Source: Stomorhina lunata (Eukaryota; Arthropoda; Insecta; Diptera; Rhiniidae). From it: a DNA stretch of 64,000 bases. This document shows, one piece after another, positions 10,975 to 23,365 of the stretch. Numbering within the stretch: the stretch's first letter is position 1; each line of letters starts with the position of its first letter. The DNA lies in NCBI GenBank assembly GCA_933228675.1, contig OW121740.1:5511501-5575500 (forward strand), given 5' to 3'. The notes below the pieces were generated by a model. The model was not told where the DNA came from, made no database searches, and saw only the letters and a program-made list of their open reading frames with translations. Both the position numbers and the translations under genes were made by a program.

Positions 10975-13900
10975 AAACATTCTATAGAAAATCTTTGATT
11001 TCAGCAAAAATTTTCTATAGAAAATCTTTGATTTCGGCAAAAATATTCTATAGAAAATCTTTGATTTCAGCAAAAATTTTCTATAGAAAATCTTTGATTT
11101 CAGCAAAAATTTTCTATAGAAAATCTTTGATTTCAGCAAAAATTTTCTATAGAAAATCTTTGATTTCAGCAAAAATTTTCTATAGAAAATCTTTGATTTC
11201 AGCAAAAATTTTCTATCGAAAATCTTTGATTTCACCAAAAATTTTCTATCGAAAATCTTTGATTTCAAAAAAAATTTTCTATAGAAAATCTTTGATTTCA
11301 GCAAAAATTTTCTATAGAAAATCTATGATTTCAGCAAAAATTCTATATAGAAAATCTTTGATTTCAGCAAAAATTTTCTATAGAAAATCTTTGATTTCAG
11401 CAAAAAATTTCTATAGAAAATCAGCAAAAATTTTTTATAGAAAATCTTTGATTTCAGCAAAAATTTTCTATAGAAAATTTTTATTTTAGCAAAAATTTTC
11501 TACAGAAAATTTTTGATTTCAGCAAAAATTTTCTATAGAAAATCTTTGATTTCAGCAAAAAATTTCTATAGAAAATCTTTGATTTCAGCAAAAATTTTTT
11601 ATAGGAAATCTTTGATTTCAGCAAAAACTTTCTATAGGAAATCTTTGATTCAGCAAAATTTTTCTATAAAAAATCTTTGATTTCAGCAAAATTTTTCTAT
11701 AGAAAATCTTTGATTTCAGCAAAATTTTTCTATAGAAAATCTTTGATTTCAGCAAAAATTTTCTATAGAAAATCTTTGATTTCAGCAAAAATTTTCTATA
11801 GAAAATCTTTGATTTTAGCAAAAATTTTCTATAGAAAATCTTTGATTTCAGCAAAAATTTTCTATAGAAAATCTTTGATTTCAACAAAAATTTTCTATAG
11901 AAAATCTTTGATTTCAGCAAAAATTTTCTATAGAAAATCTTTGATTTCAGCAAAAATTTTCTATAGAAAATCTTTGATTTCAGCAAAAATTTTCTATAGA
12001 AAATCTTTGATTTCAGCAAAAATTTTCTATAGAAAATCTTTGATTTCAGCAAAAATTTTCTATAGAAAATCTTCGATTTCAGCAAAAATTTTCTATAGAA
12101 AATCTTTGATTTCAGCAAAAATTTTCTATAGAAAATCTTTGATTTCAGCAAAAATTTTCTATAGAAAATCTTTGATTTCAGCAAAAATTTTCTATAGAAA
12201 ATCTTTGATTTCAGCAAAAATTTTCTATAGAAAATCTTTGATTTCAGCAAAAATTTTCTATAGAAAATCTTTGATTTCAGCAAAAATTTTCTATAGAAAA
12301 TCTTTGATTTCAGCAAAAATTTTCTATAGAAAATCTTTGATTTCAGCAAAAAGTTTCTATAGAAATCTTTGATTTCAGCAAAAATTATCTATAGAAAATC
12401 CTAGATTTTAGCAAAAATTTTCTATAGAAAATCTTTGATTTCAGCAAAAATTTTCTATAGAAAATCTTTGATTTCAGCAAAAATTTTCTATAGAAAATCT
12501 TTCATTTCAGCAAAAATTTTCTATAGAAAATCTTTGATTTCAGCAAAAATTATCTATAGAAAATCCTAGATTTTAGCAAAAATTTTCTATAGAAAATCTT
12601 TGATTTCAGCAAAAATTTTCTAAAGAAAATCTTTGATTTCAGCAAAAATTTTCTATAGAAAATCTTTGATTTCAGCAAAAATTTTCTATAGAAAATCTTT
12701 GATTTCAGCAAAAATTTTCTATAGAAAATCTTTGATTTCAGCAAAAATTTTCTATAGAAAATCTTTGATTTCAGCAAAAATTTTCTATAGAAAATCTTTG
12801 ATTTCAGCAAAAATTTTCTATAGAAAATCTTTGATTTCAGCAAAAATTTTCTATAGAAAATTTTTGATTTCAGCAAAAATTTTCTATAGAAAATCTTTGA
12901 TTTCAGCAAAAATTTTCTATAGAAAATCTTTGATTTCAGCAAAAATTTTCTATAGAAAATCTTTGATTTCAGCAAAAATTTTCTATAGAAAATCTTTGAT
13001 TTCAGCAAAAATTTTCCATAGAAAATATTTGATTTCAGCAAAAATTTTCTATAGAAAATCTTTGATTTCAGCAAAAATTTTCTATAGAAAATCTTTGATT
13101 TCGGCAAAAATTTTCCATAGAAAATCTTTGATTTCAGCAAAAATTTTCTATAGAAAATCTTTGATTTCAGCAAAAAGTTTCTATATAAAATCTTTGATTT
13201 CAGCAAAAATTTTCTATAGAAAATCTTTGATTTCAGCAAAAATTTTCTATAAAAAATCTTTGATTTCAGCAAAAAAAATCTTTGATTTCAGCAAAAATTT
13301 TCTATAGAAAATCTTTCATTTCAGCAAAAATTTTCTATAGAAAATCTTTGATTTCAGCAAAAATTTTCTATAGAAAATCTTTGATTTCAGCAAAAATTTT
13401 CTATAGAAAATCTTTGATTTCAGCAAAAATTTTCTATAGAAAATCTTTGATTTCAAGAAAAGTGTTCTATAGAAAATCTTTGATTTCAGCAAAAATTTTC
13501 TATAGAAAATCTTTGATTTCAGCAAAAATTTTCTATAGAAAATCTTTGATTTCAGCAAAAATTTTCTATAGAAAATCTTTGATTTCAGCAAAAATTTTCT
13601 ATAGAAAATCTTTGATTTCAGCAAAAATTTTCCATAGAAAATATTTGATTTCAGCAAAAATTTTCTATAGAAAATCTTTGATTTCAGCAAAAATTTTCTA
13701 TAGAAAATCTTTGATTTCGGCAAAAATTTTCCATAGAAAATCTTTGATTTCAGCAAAAATTTTCTATAGAAAATCTTTGATTTCAGCAAAAAGTTTCTAT
13801 ATAAAATCTTTGATTTCAGCAAAAATTTTCTATAGAAAATCTTTGATTTCAGCAAAAATTTTCTATAAAAAATCTTTGATTTCAGCAAAAAAAATCTTTG

Positions 13901-14345
13901 ATTTCAGCAAAAATTTTCTATAGAAAATCTTTCATTTCAGCAAAAATTTTCTATAGAAAATCTTTGATTTCAGCAAAAATTTTCTATAGAAAATCTTTGA
14001 TTTCAGCAAAAATTTTCTATAGAAAATCTTTGATTTCAGCAAAAATTTTCTATAGAAAATCTTTGATTTCAAGAAAAGTGTTCTATAGAAAATCTTTGAT
14101 TTCAGCAAAAATTTTCTATAGAAAATCTTTGATTTCAGCAAAAATTTTCTATAGAAAATCTTTGATTTCAGCAAAAATTTTCTAAGAAAATCTTTGATTT
14201 CAGCAAAAATTTTCTATTGAAAATCTTTGATTTCAGCAAAAAATTTCTATAGAAAATCTTTGATTTCAGCAAAAATTTTCTATAGAAAATCTTTATTTCA
14301 GCAAAAATTTTCTATAGAAAATTTTGTCTTTCACCAAAAATTGTT
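10975..14345 (-). repeat. 33-bp palindromic-core array B, about 100 units
   Basis: The unit is ATTTTCTATAGAAAA followed by TCTTTGATTTCAGCAAAA, 33 bp. As 33 is divisible by three and the unit lacks stops, both strands give long frames: AKIFYRKSLIS repeats on plus and KSKIFYRKFLL repeats on minus. The palindromic core gives IFYRK on both strands. Internal duplications are visible: a 165-bp repeat (variant ATTATCTATAG at 12384 and 12549) and a 616-bp repeat (see its own entry). Length breaks such as CTAAGAAAATC near 14183 show that the frame is not maintained. Strand is given relative to the related array at 20.09-21.9 kb, of which this is the reverse complement. Confidence 0.97.
13000..14180. 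repeat. 616-bp higher-order duplication within array B
   Basis: Three rare variants recur at exactly 616 bp: the TTCCATAG variant (C at 13016 and 13632), the run CAGCAAAAAAAATC (C at 13270 and 13886), and AAGAAAAGTGTTC (AGTG at 13461 and 14077). 616 is not a multiple of 33 because the AAAAAAAA variant is a shortened unit, so this is duplication of a multi-unit block. Confidence 0.9.
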
Positions 14346-15944
14346 TACACAAAAATTTATGTTTCCATAAAAATTTATAATAATATTTCCTTAAAAATTT
14401 TCAATAAATAAATTTTCTTATTAAAAAAATTTACGATTATTATGAATAGAACTTGTTCACAATAATTTTCGTCTTGTTATATTTAGTTTGTAATTTAGTT
14501 CAATATAACTTTCAACATCAATTTTTTCACACTAATAAAGTTTGACAATAAAACAAGAAGAATAGAAGAAAGCGAAAATATTGTTATACATAAGGGAAAG
14601 TATTAAAAGGCGACTACAAAAAAATTTCTGTTATCCTTGACAAGAAAAAATTTGGCACAAAAACTAAGGACAAAATAATTTTGTGCTTAAATAACAAGAA
14701 CTGCAAAAATGTTCCTTCTATTTTCACTTTTCTTCAAAATTCACTTTTCTTCAGTTTTCGCTTTTCTTTTGCTCAAAATTTTGTTGTTTGTGTTTTAGTG
14801 CAAATGTATGCAAATGCTAAGGATTTGCTTTAATCCAATAAAATTTAGAAAATAAATAACTAAAAAGGCTTCATCAGTAAAGGCAAATATAATAAATTTA
14901 AATTGGGGATCTCAAATAGTTTTTGGTGTGAATTATATTTTTAAGGATTTTTCATATATATCCCAATTTTGTCTCAAAAAATTGTTTGCCATTTCTGATT
15001 AAGTTTTCTTTTAAAAAGTAGCAAAACACGTATTGTTTCTTAATATCTTAATGCTTTTAATTTTTCACTAATTTTAAGAATTTTTTTCCTTGATATAAAA
15101 AACTTTCTCAAAATTTTATTGCTAAACACTACTATACAGATTTTGGTTTCTAAATTTTTATTTCATTTATATTTAGATGTTTATTATTGCTCGAAATTTT
15201 TAATCAAAATTAATCAATTACCAAGTTTTAGAGCAAAAACTTTTCTAAGGAAATCACGAAAATCATAACTACAACGAAGATATACTTAACAAGTTTTATG
15301 CAAAAAAGGAAAGCAGAAAACATAGTTCAGAAGGAAAATTAAAGGTGCATTCCAAGGACAAGGACATATACTAAGACATAGTTTAAGATATAAATAACGA
15401 AAAGGACATAGTCAAAGAATTAGAATTTATAACCAAAAGAGTCCCTCAATTTATAACTGCAGGGTAGCAATTCTTGCTTTGTATCTATACTTGTCATAAG
15501 TTAAAAAAAAACATATCAGAGAGACCATGATTGTTTCCTCTTCCTGTCTAAAATCCCTAATAGTTTTCACGAGTTTAAGAAATGTGCTAGAACTCTTACA
15601 ATTTTCCAGTACAAACAGCTTCAGCGAAAAGTTCGTTAAATTGACACAAGAGAAATTGAATAAATTAGACAAACACCACCAACATGTTGTTCTAACTGAC
15701 TTCGCCACAGTCACTTTCATCTATAGTTCAGTGATGTTTTGATGTTTTTAGAAAGTTCCTGCTGTTTGTTTCAAACACTTTTTACTTTTATAAGTTTTCA
15801 CTTTTTTTAATTTTTTGGTTCAATTTGGGTTCATTCGCCTTTCGTCCTTTTTTATCAGGGAAAATTTTCAGCAAAAAAATTTATAGATTTAAATTTATCC
15901 AATTTTATGTGAATGCTTTAAAATTTAAAAAAAAAATGATTTTC
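14346..15944. other. AT-rich gap between two 33-bp arrays
   Basis: No gene is recognised. Overlapping frames on both strands at 15451-15742 (89 codons minus, 71 codons plus) have near-normal amino-acid composition but no recognisable domain, and they overlap each other. I do not annotate either. The gap separates two same-orientation blocks of the same 33-bp family. Confidence 0.55.
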
Positions 15945-18541
15945 TATAGAAAATCTTTGATTTCAGCAAAAATTCTTTATAGAAAATCTTTGATTTCAGC
16001 AAAAATTTTCTACAGAAAATCTTTTATTTCAGCAAAAAATTTCTATAGAAAATTTTTATTTTAGCAAAAATTTTCTATAGAAAATCTTTGATTTCAGCAA
16101 AAATTTTCTATAGAAAATCTTTGAATTCAGCAAAAATTTTCTATAGAAAATCTTTGATTTCAGCAAAAATTTTTTATAGAAAATCTTTGATTTCAGCAAA
16201 AATTTTCTATAGAAAATTTTTATTTTAGCAAAAATTTTCTATAGAAAATTTTTGATTTCAGCAAAAATTTTCTATAGAAAATCTTTGATTTCAGCAAAAA
16301 CTTTCTATAGAAAATCTTGGTTTCAGCAAAAATTTTCTATAGAAAATCTTTGATTTCAGCAAAAATTTTGTATAGAAAATCTTTGATTTCAGCAAAATTT
16401 TTCTATAGAAAATCTTTGATTTCAACAAAAATTTTCTATAGAAAATCTTTGATTTCAGCAAAAATTTTCTATAGAAAATCTTTGATTTCAGCAAAAATTT
16501 TCTATAGAAAATCTTTGATTTCAGCAAAAATTTTCTATAGAAAATCTTTGATTTCAGCAAAAATTTTCTATAGAAAATCTTTGATTTCAGCAAAAATTTT
16601 CTATTGAAAATCTTTGATTTCAGCAAAAATTTTCTATAGAAAATCTTTGATTTCAGCAAAAATTTTATATAGAAAATCTTTGATTTCAGCAAAAATTTTT
16701 TATAGAAAATCTTTGATTTCAGCAAAAATTTTCTATAGAAAATCTTTGATTTCAGCAAAAATTTTCTATAGAAAATCTTTGATTTCAGCAAAAATTTTCT
16801 ATAGAAAATCTTGGATTCAGCAAAAATTTTCTATAGAAAATCTTTGATTTCAGCAAAAATTTTCTATAGAAAATCTTTGATTTCAGCAAAAATTTTCTAT
16901 AGAAAATCTTTGATTTCAGCAAAAATTTTCTATAGAAAATCTTTGATTTCAGCAAAAATTTTCTATAGAAAATCTTTGATTTCAGCAAAAATTTTCTATA
17001 GAAAATCTTTGATTTCAGCAAAAATTTTCTATAGAAAATCTTTGATTTCAGCAAAAATTTTCTACAGAAAATCTTTGATTTCAGCAAAAATTTTCTGTAG
17101 AAAATCTTTGATTTCAGCAAAAATTTTCTATAGAAAATTTTTGATTTCAGCAAAAATTTTCTATAGAAAATCTTTGATTTCAGCAAAAATTTTCTATAGA
17201 AAATCTTTGATTTCAGCAAAAATTTTCTATAGAAAATCTTTGATTTCAGCAAAAATTTTCTATAGAAAATCTTTGATTCCAGCAAAAATTTTCTATAGAA
17301 AATCTTTGATTTCAGCAAAAATTTTCTATAGAAAATCTTTGATTTCAGCAAAAATTTTCTATAGAAAATCTTTGATTTCAGCAAAAATTTTCTATAGAAA
17401 ATCTTTTATTTCAGTAACAATTTTCTATAGAAAATCTTTGATTTCACCAAAAATTTTCTATAGAAAATCTTTGATATCAGCAAAAATTTTCTATAGAAAA
17501 TCTTTGATTTCAGCAAAAATTTTCTATAGAAAATCTTTGATTTCAGCAAAAATTTTCTATAGAAAATCTTTGATTTCAGCAAAAATTTTCTATAGAAAAT
17601 CTTTGATTTCAGCAAAAATTTTCTATAGAAAATCTTTGATTTCAGCAAAAATTTTCTATAAAAAATCTTTGATTTCAGCAAAAATTTTCTATAGAAAATC
17701 TTTGATTTCAGCAAAAATTTTCTGTAGAAAATCTTTGATTTCAGCAAAAATTTTCTATAGAAAATCTTTGATTTCAGCAAAAATTTTCTATAGAAAATCT
17801 TTGATTTCAGCAAAAATTTTCTATAGAAAATCTTTGATTTCAGCAAAAATTTTCTATAGAAAATCTTTGATTTCAGCAAAAATTTTCTATAGAAAATCTT
17901 TGATTTCAGCAAAAATTTTCTATAGAAAATCTTTGATTTCAGCAAAAATTTTCTATAGAAAATCTTTGATTTCAGCAAAAATTTTCTACAGAAAATTTTT
18001 GATTTCAGCAAAAATTTTCTATAGAAAATCTTTGATTTCAGCAAAAATTTTCTATAGAAAATCTTTGATTTCAGCAAAAATTTTCTATAGAAAATCTTTG
18101 ATTTCAGCAAAAATTTTCTATAGAAAATCTTTGATTTCAGCAAAAATTTTCTATAGAAAATCTTTGATTTCAGCAAAAATTTTCTATAGAAAATCTTTGA
18201 TTTCAGCAAAAATTTTCTATAGAAAATCTTTGATTTCAGCAAAAATTTTCTATAGAAAATCTTTGATTTCAGCAAAAATTTTCTATAGAAAATCTTTGAT
18301 TTCAACAAAAATTTTCTATAGAAAATCTTTGATTTCACCAAAAATTTTCTATGGAAAATCTTTGATTTTACCAAAAATTTTCTATAGAAATTCTTTACTT
18401 TCACCAAAAATTTTCTACAGAAAAATTTTGATTTTACCAAAAATTTTCTATAGAACAATTTTGCTTTCTCCAAAAATTTTTGTAGAAAAATTTTGCGTTC
18501 GCCAAAAATTTTGGGCAGAACATTTTTTTACCTCTGAATTT
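15945..18541 (-). repeat. 33-bp palindromic-core array B2, about 78 units
   Basis: Same unit and orientation as array B. It contains the longest open frame of the window, 587 codons at 16811-18574 plus, with a 355-codon frame opposite (17406-18473 minus). Both are perfect AKIFYRKSLIS / KSKIFYRKFLL periodicities. The right edge decays over about 200 bp (18340-18541), where spacers become TTTACC, TTTCTCC and GTTCGCC. This is the expected pattern at an array margin less exposed to homogenisation. Confidence 0.97.
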
Positions 18542-20092
18542 TTCAATTTTAATATCACCTTTATCTCCACCTAAATTTTATCACTTTATTTTTTATGTCG
18601 CCTTCCAAAACAACACCTTAATCCTGCCATTAAATCTTATTTTGTCAATCTCTTAAAATAAACCATAGACCAAACACTTTTACAATGGCTTTGTTTCTCT
18701 AACATAATATTTACTTAGAAAATCATTTGGTAATAAATCTGTCAAATCCCAACGCCTAATAATTCTTGTTGTCAAAAACTTAAACCGAAGAAAGAGCAGA
18801 GGAGGAAAAACTCTATTAAACGATGAAAAGTTAACTCGTACCTATAAAACGGAATTTTTACACAAAAAAATGAATTTATCTTTAGAGCAGGGGGAGACCC
18901 TTTTCACTTTCAAACATTTTATTTAAAGTAAAACAAATACCAGAAAAAGGAAAAGCAAATCGATTAGGGAAGATAACCAAAATCCTGGAAATGATGTTTT
19001 TGTTTTTTAAAGAATTGTTTGCTAACATCAAACAGAATGAAAATCTTAGAAAAGAAAATTTGAAAAAAAATCTATTTAATATTTAGGTGCTTTGTTTTTC
19101 TTTTTTTAAAGCAAAGTCGAACAGAAAATATTATAGGGTATGAAAATTGTATTTTGTCTTATCGAATGACCTTTATATTTGGACCCTTTAATAGAAAAAC
19201 ATGAAAATTTCAACAAACATAATCTTATATATGAAAGTGTGAGTTAAAACTTTTGCTTTCACAGGACATTGAAAATAAGGAAGGTTTTTACAATTTCCTT
19301 CCAATTCTTACTCTCAGCCTATCCTTAGCTTTTGCTTTGTCCTTGGCCAGAAAAATCTTTAAAATTTTCAGAGTTTTGGTGTTAAACTTTCAGGTTAATA
19401 TTTTCTTTAAATCTTTAATTTTATTTCCCTATTAAATCAAGTTCAAACAAATAAGCTATAACTATTGAATGCCCCCTATGTCCCAGCTGGTCTGCTTTTA
19501 AAAGAACCTTATTTTGTTTTCAAATTATTCTAACAACCTATGAAATAATCTATTCAATTTAAAGTTGTTTTTGTGGCCAAACCTAATAGAGGGTCAGACT
19601 TTACAAGAATTTACGTTACCATATGGTGGTCATCTCATCAATCCCTTAAGGACACACACGTCCTGCCTAGAGCATTAAGTTTATGTGTGAACAAATTTAT
19701 GATGTTACTAATGATGTTGATGTTTTCATCCTCGTCATCATCATCAAAATGTGGCCAAAAATAATGAGTTGTAATGTTGGAAGATTATTAAAACATTAAC
19801 ATTCTTTAGGTTGTGCTTTAAAATGGCCAGAAGAGATTTATGTTGACCAAAAACGGATATGTTCATTATTGTCTAGTTCAAAATTTTATACATGTGGCAA
19901 ATTTTTTATGCAACCAAATAAAAATGTAAGTGATGAAAAAACTAGCACAAATTTAAGATACAAACATTTTCTAACAAAAAGTTCAATATAAAAAAAATTT
20001 AAAAAGAAAAATATTCCATTGAAGATGAATTCTATTAAGAATGAATTTTACATTTTTTTTAATATTTCTATACAATTTTTTCAGAAATCAAA
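18542..20092. other. AT-rich segment at the switch between inverted arrays
   Basis: No gene is recognised. A 63-codon frame at 19573-19764 ends in a serine run from CATCATCATC-type microsatellite sequence (about 19727-19747) and has no known motif. The segment sits between array B2 and the oppositely oriented array C/D, so it would be the loop of a very long hairpin if transcribed. Confidence 0.55.
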
Positions 20093-20583
20093 AAGCTAAA
20101 CTTTTCTATAGAAAATTTTTGGTGAAAGCTAAAATTTTCTATAGAAAATTTTTGGTGAAAGCTAAAATTTTCTATAGAAAATTTTTGGTGAAAGCTAAAA
20201 TTTTCTATAGAAAATTTTTGGTGAAAGCTAAAATTTTCTATAGAAAATTTTTGGTGAAAGCTAAAATTTTCTATAGAAAATTTTTGGTGAAAGCTAAAAT
20301 TTTCTATAGAAAATTTTTGGTGAAAGCTAAAATTTTCTATAGAAAATTTTTGGTGAAAGCTAAAATTTTCTATAGAAAATTTTTGGTGAAAGCTAAAATT
20401 TTCTATAGAAAATTTTTGGTGAAAGCTAAAATTTTCTATAGAAAATTTTTGGTGAAAGCTAAAACTTTCTATAGAAAATTTTTGGTGAAAGCTAAAATTT
20501 TCTATAGAAAATTTTTGGTGAAAGCTAAAATTTTCTATAGAAAATTTTTGGTGAAAGCTAAAATTTTCTATAAAAATTTTTTG
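20093..20583 (+). repeat. 33-bp palindromic-core array C, about 15 units
   Basis: The unit is TTTTCTATAGAAAATTTTTG followed by GTGAAAGCTAAAA, 33 bp, very homogeneous. It encodes FYRKFLVKAKI periodicity as an artefact. It is related to the reverse complement of array B, with the spacer changed. Confidence 0.95.
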
Positions 20584-21905
20584 TGAAATCTATAGAAAAT
20601 TTTTTGTGAAATCTAAAATTTTCTATAGAAATTTTTTTGTGAAATCTAAAATTTTCTATAGAAAATTTTTTGTGAAATCTAAAATTTTGTATAGAAAATT
20701 TTTTGTGAAATCTAAAATTTTCTACAGAAAATTTTTTGTGAAATCTAAACTTTTCTATAGAAAATTTTTAGTGAAAGCTAAAATTTGTATAGAAAATTTT
20801 AAGAAATCTAACATTTTCTATAGAAAATTTTTGGTGAAATCTAAATTTTCTATAGAAAATTTTTGCTTAAGTCTTAAAGTTTCTAAAGAAAATTTTCGTT
20901 AAAATCTAAAATTTTCTACAGAAAATTTTTGTTGAAATCTAAAATTTTCTATTTTTTTTTTCTAATTTTTGATGAAATCTAAAAATTTCTATAGAATATA
21001 TTTGCTGAAATCTAAATTTTCAATAGAAAATTTTTGCTCAAATCTAAAATTTTCTATAGAAATTTTTTGCTCAAATCTAAAATTTTCTATAGAAATTTTT
21101 TGCAGAAATCTAAAATTTTCTATAGAAAATTTTTAGTGAAATCTAAAATTTTCTATAGAAAATTTTTAGTGAAATCTAAAATTTTCTATAGAAAATTTTT
21201 AGTGAAATCTAAAATTTTCTATAGAAAATTTTTAGTGAAATCTAAAATTTTCTATAGAAAATTTTTAGTGAAATCTAAAATTTTCTATAGAAAATTTTTA
21301 GTGAAATCTAAAATTTTCTATAGAAAATTTTTAGTGAAATCTAAAATTTTTTATAGAAAATTTTTGCAGAAATCTAAAATTTTCTATAGAAAATTTTTAG
21401 TGAAATCTAAAATTTTCTATAGAAAATTTTTAGTGAAATCTAAAATTTTCTATAGAAAATTTTTAGTGAAATCTAAAATTTTCTATAGAAAATTTTTAGT
21501 GAAATCTAAAATTTTCTATAGAAAATTTTTAGTGAAATCTAAAATTTTCTATAGAAAATTTTTAGTGAAATCTAAAATTTTCTATAGAAAATTTTTAGTG
21601 AAATCTAAAATTTTCTATAGAAAATTTTTAGTGAAATCTAAAATTTTCTATAGAAAATTTTTAGTGAAATCTAAAATTTTCTATAGAAAATTTTTAGTGA
21701 AATCTAAAATTTTCTATAGAAAATTTTTAGTGAAATCTAAAATTTTCTATAGAAAATTTGAAATCTAAAAAATTTTTGCAGAAATCTAAAATTTTTGCTG
21801 AAATCTAAAATTTTCTATAAAAAATTTTTGGTGAAACGTAAATTTTCCGTAGAAAATTTTTGGTGAAAGCTTAATCTATAGAAAATTTTAGTTTTCGCCA
21901 CGAAT
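20584..21905 (+). repeat. 33-bp palindromic-core array D, about 40 units
   Basis: The unit is TTTTCTATAGAAAATTTTTA followed by GTGAAATCTAAAA. The first part (20.58-21.1 kb) has variable spacers (TGTGAAATCT, GCTCAAATCT, GCAGAAATCT). The central part (21.12-21.75 kb) is nearly uniform. Read in reverse, array B gives a unit differing from this one at only a few positions, so B and C/D are one family in opposite orientation. Confidence 0.95.
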
Positions 21906-23070
21906 TTTCTTTAGACTTTTCTTAAAGCCTTTCCTGACCGATTTTTGTCATTTAATATGAACATTTTTTACTTAAGATATTATTTTTTTTAAATATTGAC
22001 AACATTTTTTAAAACATTCTCTTCAGTTGTTTTGTTGTTTACTTCAAGCATAACATATGCAATTAAAAATTTGAATCGAAAAACAAATTTTTCTGATTAC
22101 TTTTTCTTGTTAAAGAATACTTGCAATTGCTTGAATTTTTCTTAAAATTCTTTCATCATTTTTGTTTCTGCATAAAATATTTTATACATAAAACTCAAAT
22201 ATGCCTAAAATACTCATTTTTGAAATAAAATAAAGAAACAGAACTCATACAAAACTAAATTGCTTTAGGCTTTTTCATATAACAATCAATTGCAATAATA
22301 AGAGAATATAAATTTTTAGAAAGTGTTCAAAAAATTGTTCTAAGAATGACACTTTGGGGTTCCTGTAGTGCCGTGTGTTAATACAATATTCTACAATCCT
22401 AATTCTCCTTCTTTTGTATGTACTTGCGAATTTCCCTCTTTTCTAGTTACATTACTAATATAGCAAATCTTCTTATGCTTACAAAGCTCTATTATTCTTT
22501 TAGTGTTTATCAAACAAATATTCAACACAAATGAAAAAGACTCGCCAAAAAGTATACTATAGTTTATGAAAGTTTCCTTTGCAATTTTTTGCTATTCTCC
22601 CTTTCTGTTGTTGAAAAAAGTTCTATCAAAACTTTTAAAATCAGTATTAGCGACATTGTTTGAAATCACAACTACAATAATCCACATATTGTCTATTTAT
22701 GTATATAAGGAAAAGAATGAAAATATGATGACAAAACAATATCTTTTCTGACTTAAGTGGTAAAAGGAAACTCTATTGAACTCTAGGAAGTTGCAAAGAT
22801 ACTTTAGTAGATATTTACTTAAAAAAAAATGCATCAATATTTTGTGGGGGATTTTTGGTAAAGAAAACTATGCATTTTTTAAACAAACATAAGAAAATGT
22901 TAAAGAAAAGAAAAGGATTTAAGGGCATAAAGGAAGGAGAACAATGAACAAGAAATCCGTTTAAGTCAAAGTTTTGAAAATTATCTTAAAATATGAAATA
23001 TATTTGAAAAAGAAAAGAAACCAATTTTACTTTAAGTCTTTAAGAAAAGTATGAACAAGCACAAACAAAT
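21906..23070. other. AT-rich non-coding gap
   Basis: No gene or organised repeat is seen. A 61-codon frame at 22566-22751 has no recognisable feature. Confidence 0.55.
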
Positions 23071-23335
23071 AAAAAAGTGCTTTAGTTGGTCAAGCCCCTC
23101 TTTAGGATACCCTATATAGTGAGGGTAATATGGATGTTATGTCAAGAAGTTCTTTAAAACTTTTTAATAAAAGTAAAGGCTAGTAAGGAAGTACTATAGT
23201 CTGTCAAACCCTTCCATCACTTATGTTAAATGTGGATAGATTCTAAAGAAGTTTTTTTAATATCTCATATCAATACTTTAACACACAAATACCCTTTTCA
23301 TACATAGAAGTGTAGGGTATACATATTAATATATG
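23071..23335 (+). mobile_element. Two short deletion derivatives of the GTCY-type element
   Basis: A head motif AAAAAAGTGCTTTAGTTGGT starts at 23071. A second head (GTACTATAGTCTGTCAAACC) follows at about 23193, and a tail-like ACCCTTTTCATACATAGAAG then TGTAGGGTATACA ends near 23332. Head and tail match the ends of the full copies but almost all of the interior is missing. Confidence 0.6.
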
Positions 23336-23365
23336 ACAAAATTCATGATTCTAGAATTAAAAAAA

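Noticed and set aside
15451..15742. Overlapping 89- and 71-codon frames on opposite strands as genes
   Set aside because: Neither shows a known motif, and at most one could be real. The normal-looking composition alone does not support a call.
10975..18574. Long open frames (up to 587 codons) as genes
   Set aside because: They are translations of a stop-free 33-bp unit, open on both strands, with variants that change residues and with frame-breaking length changes in the same arrays.
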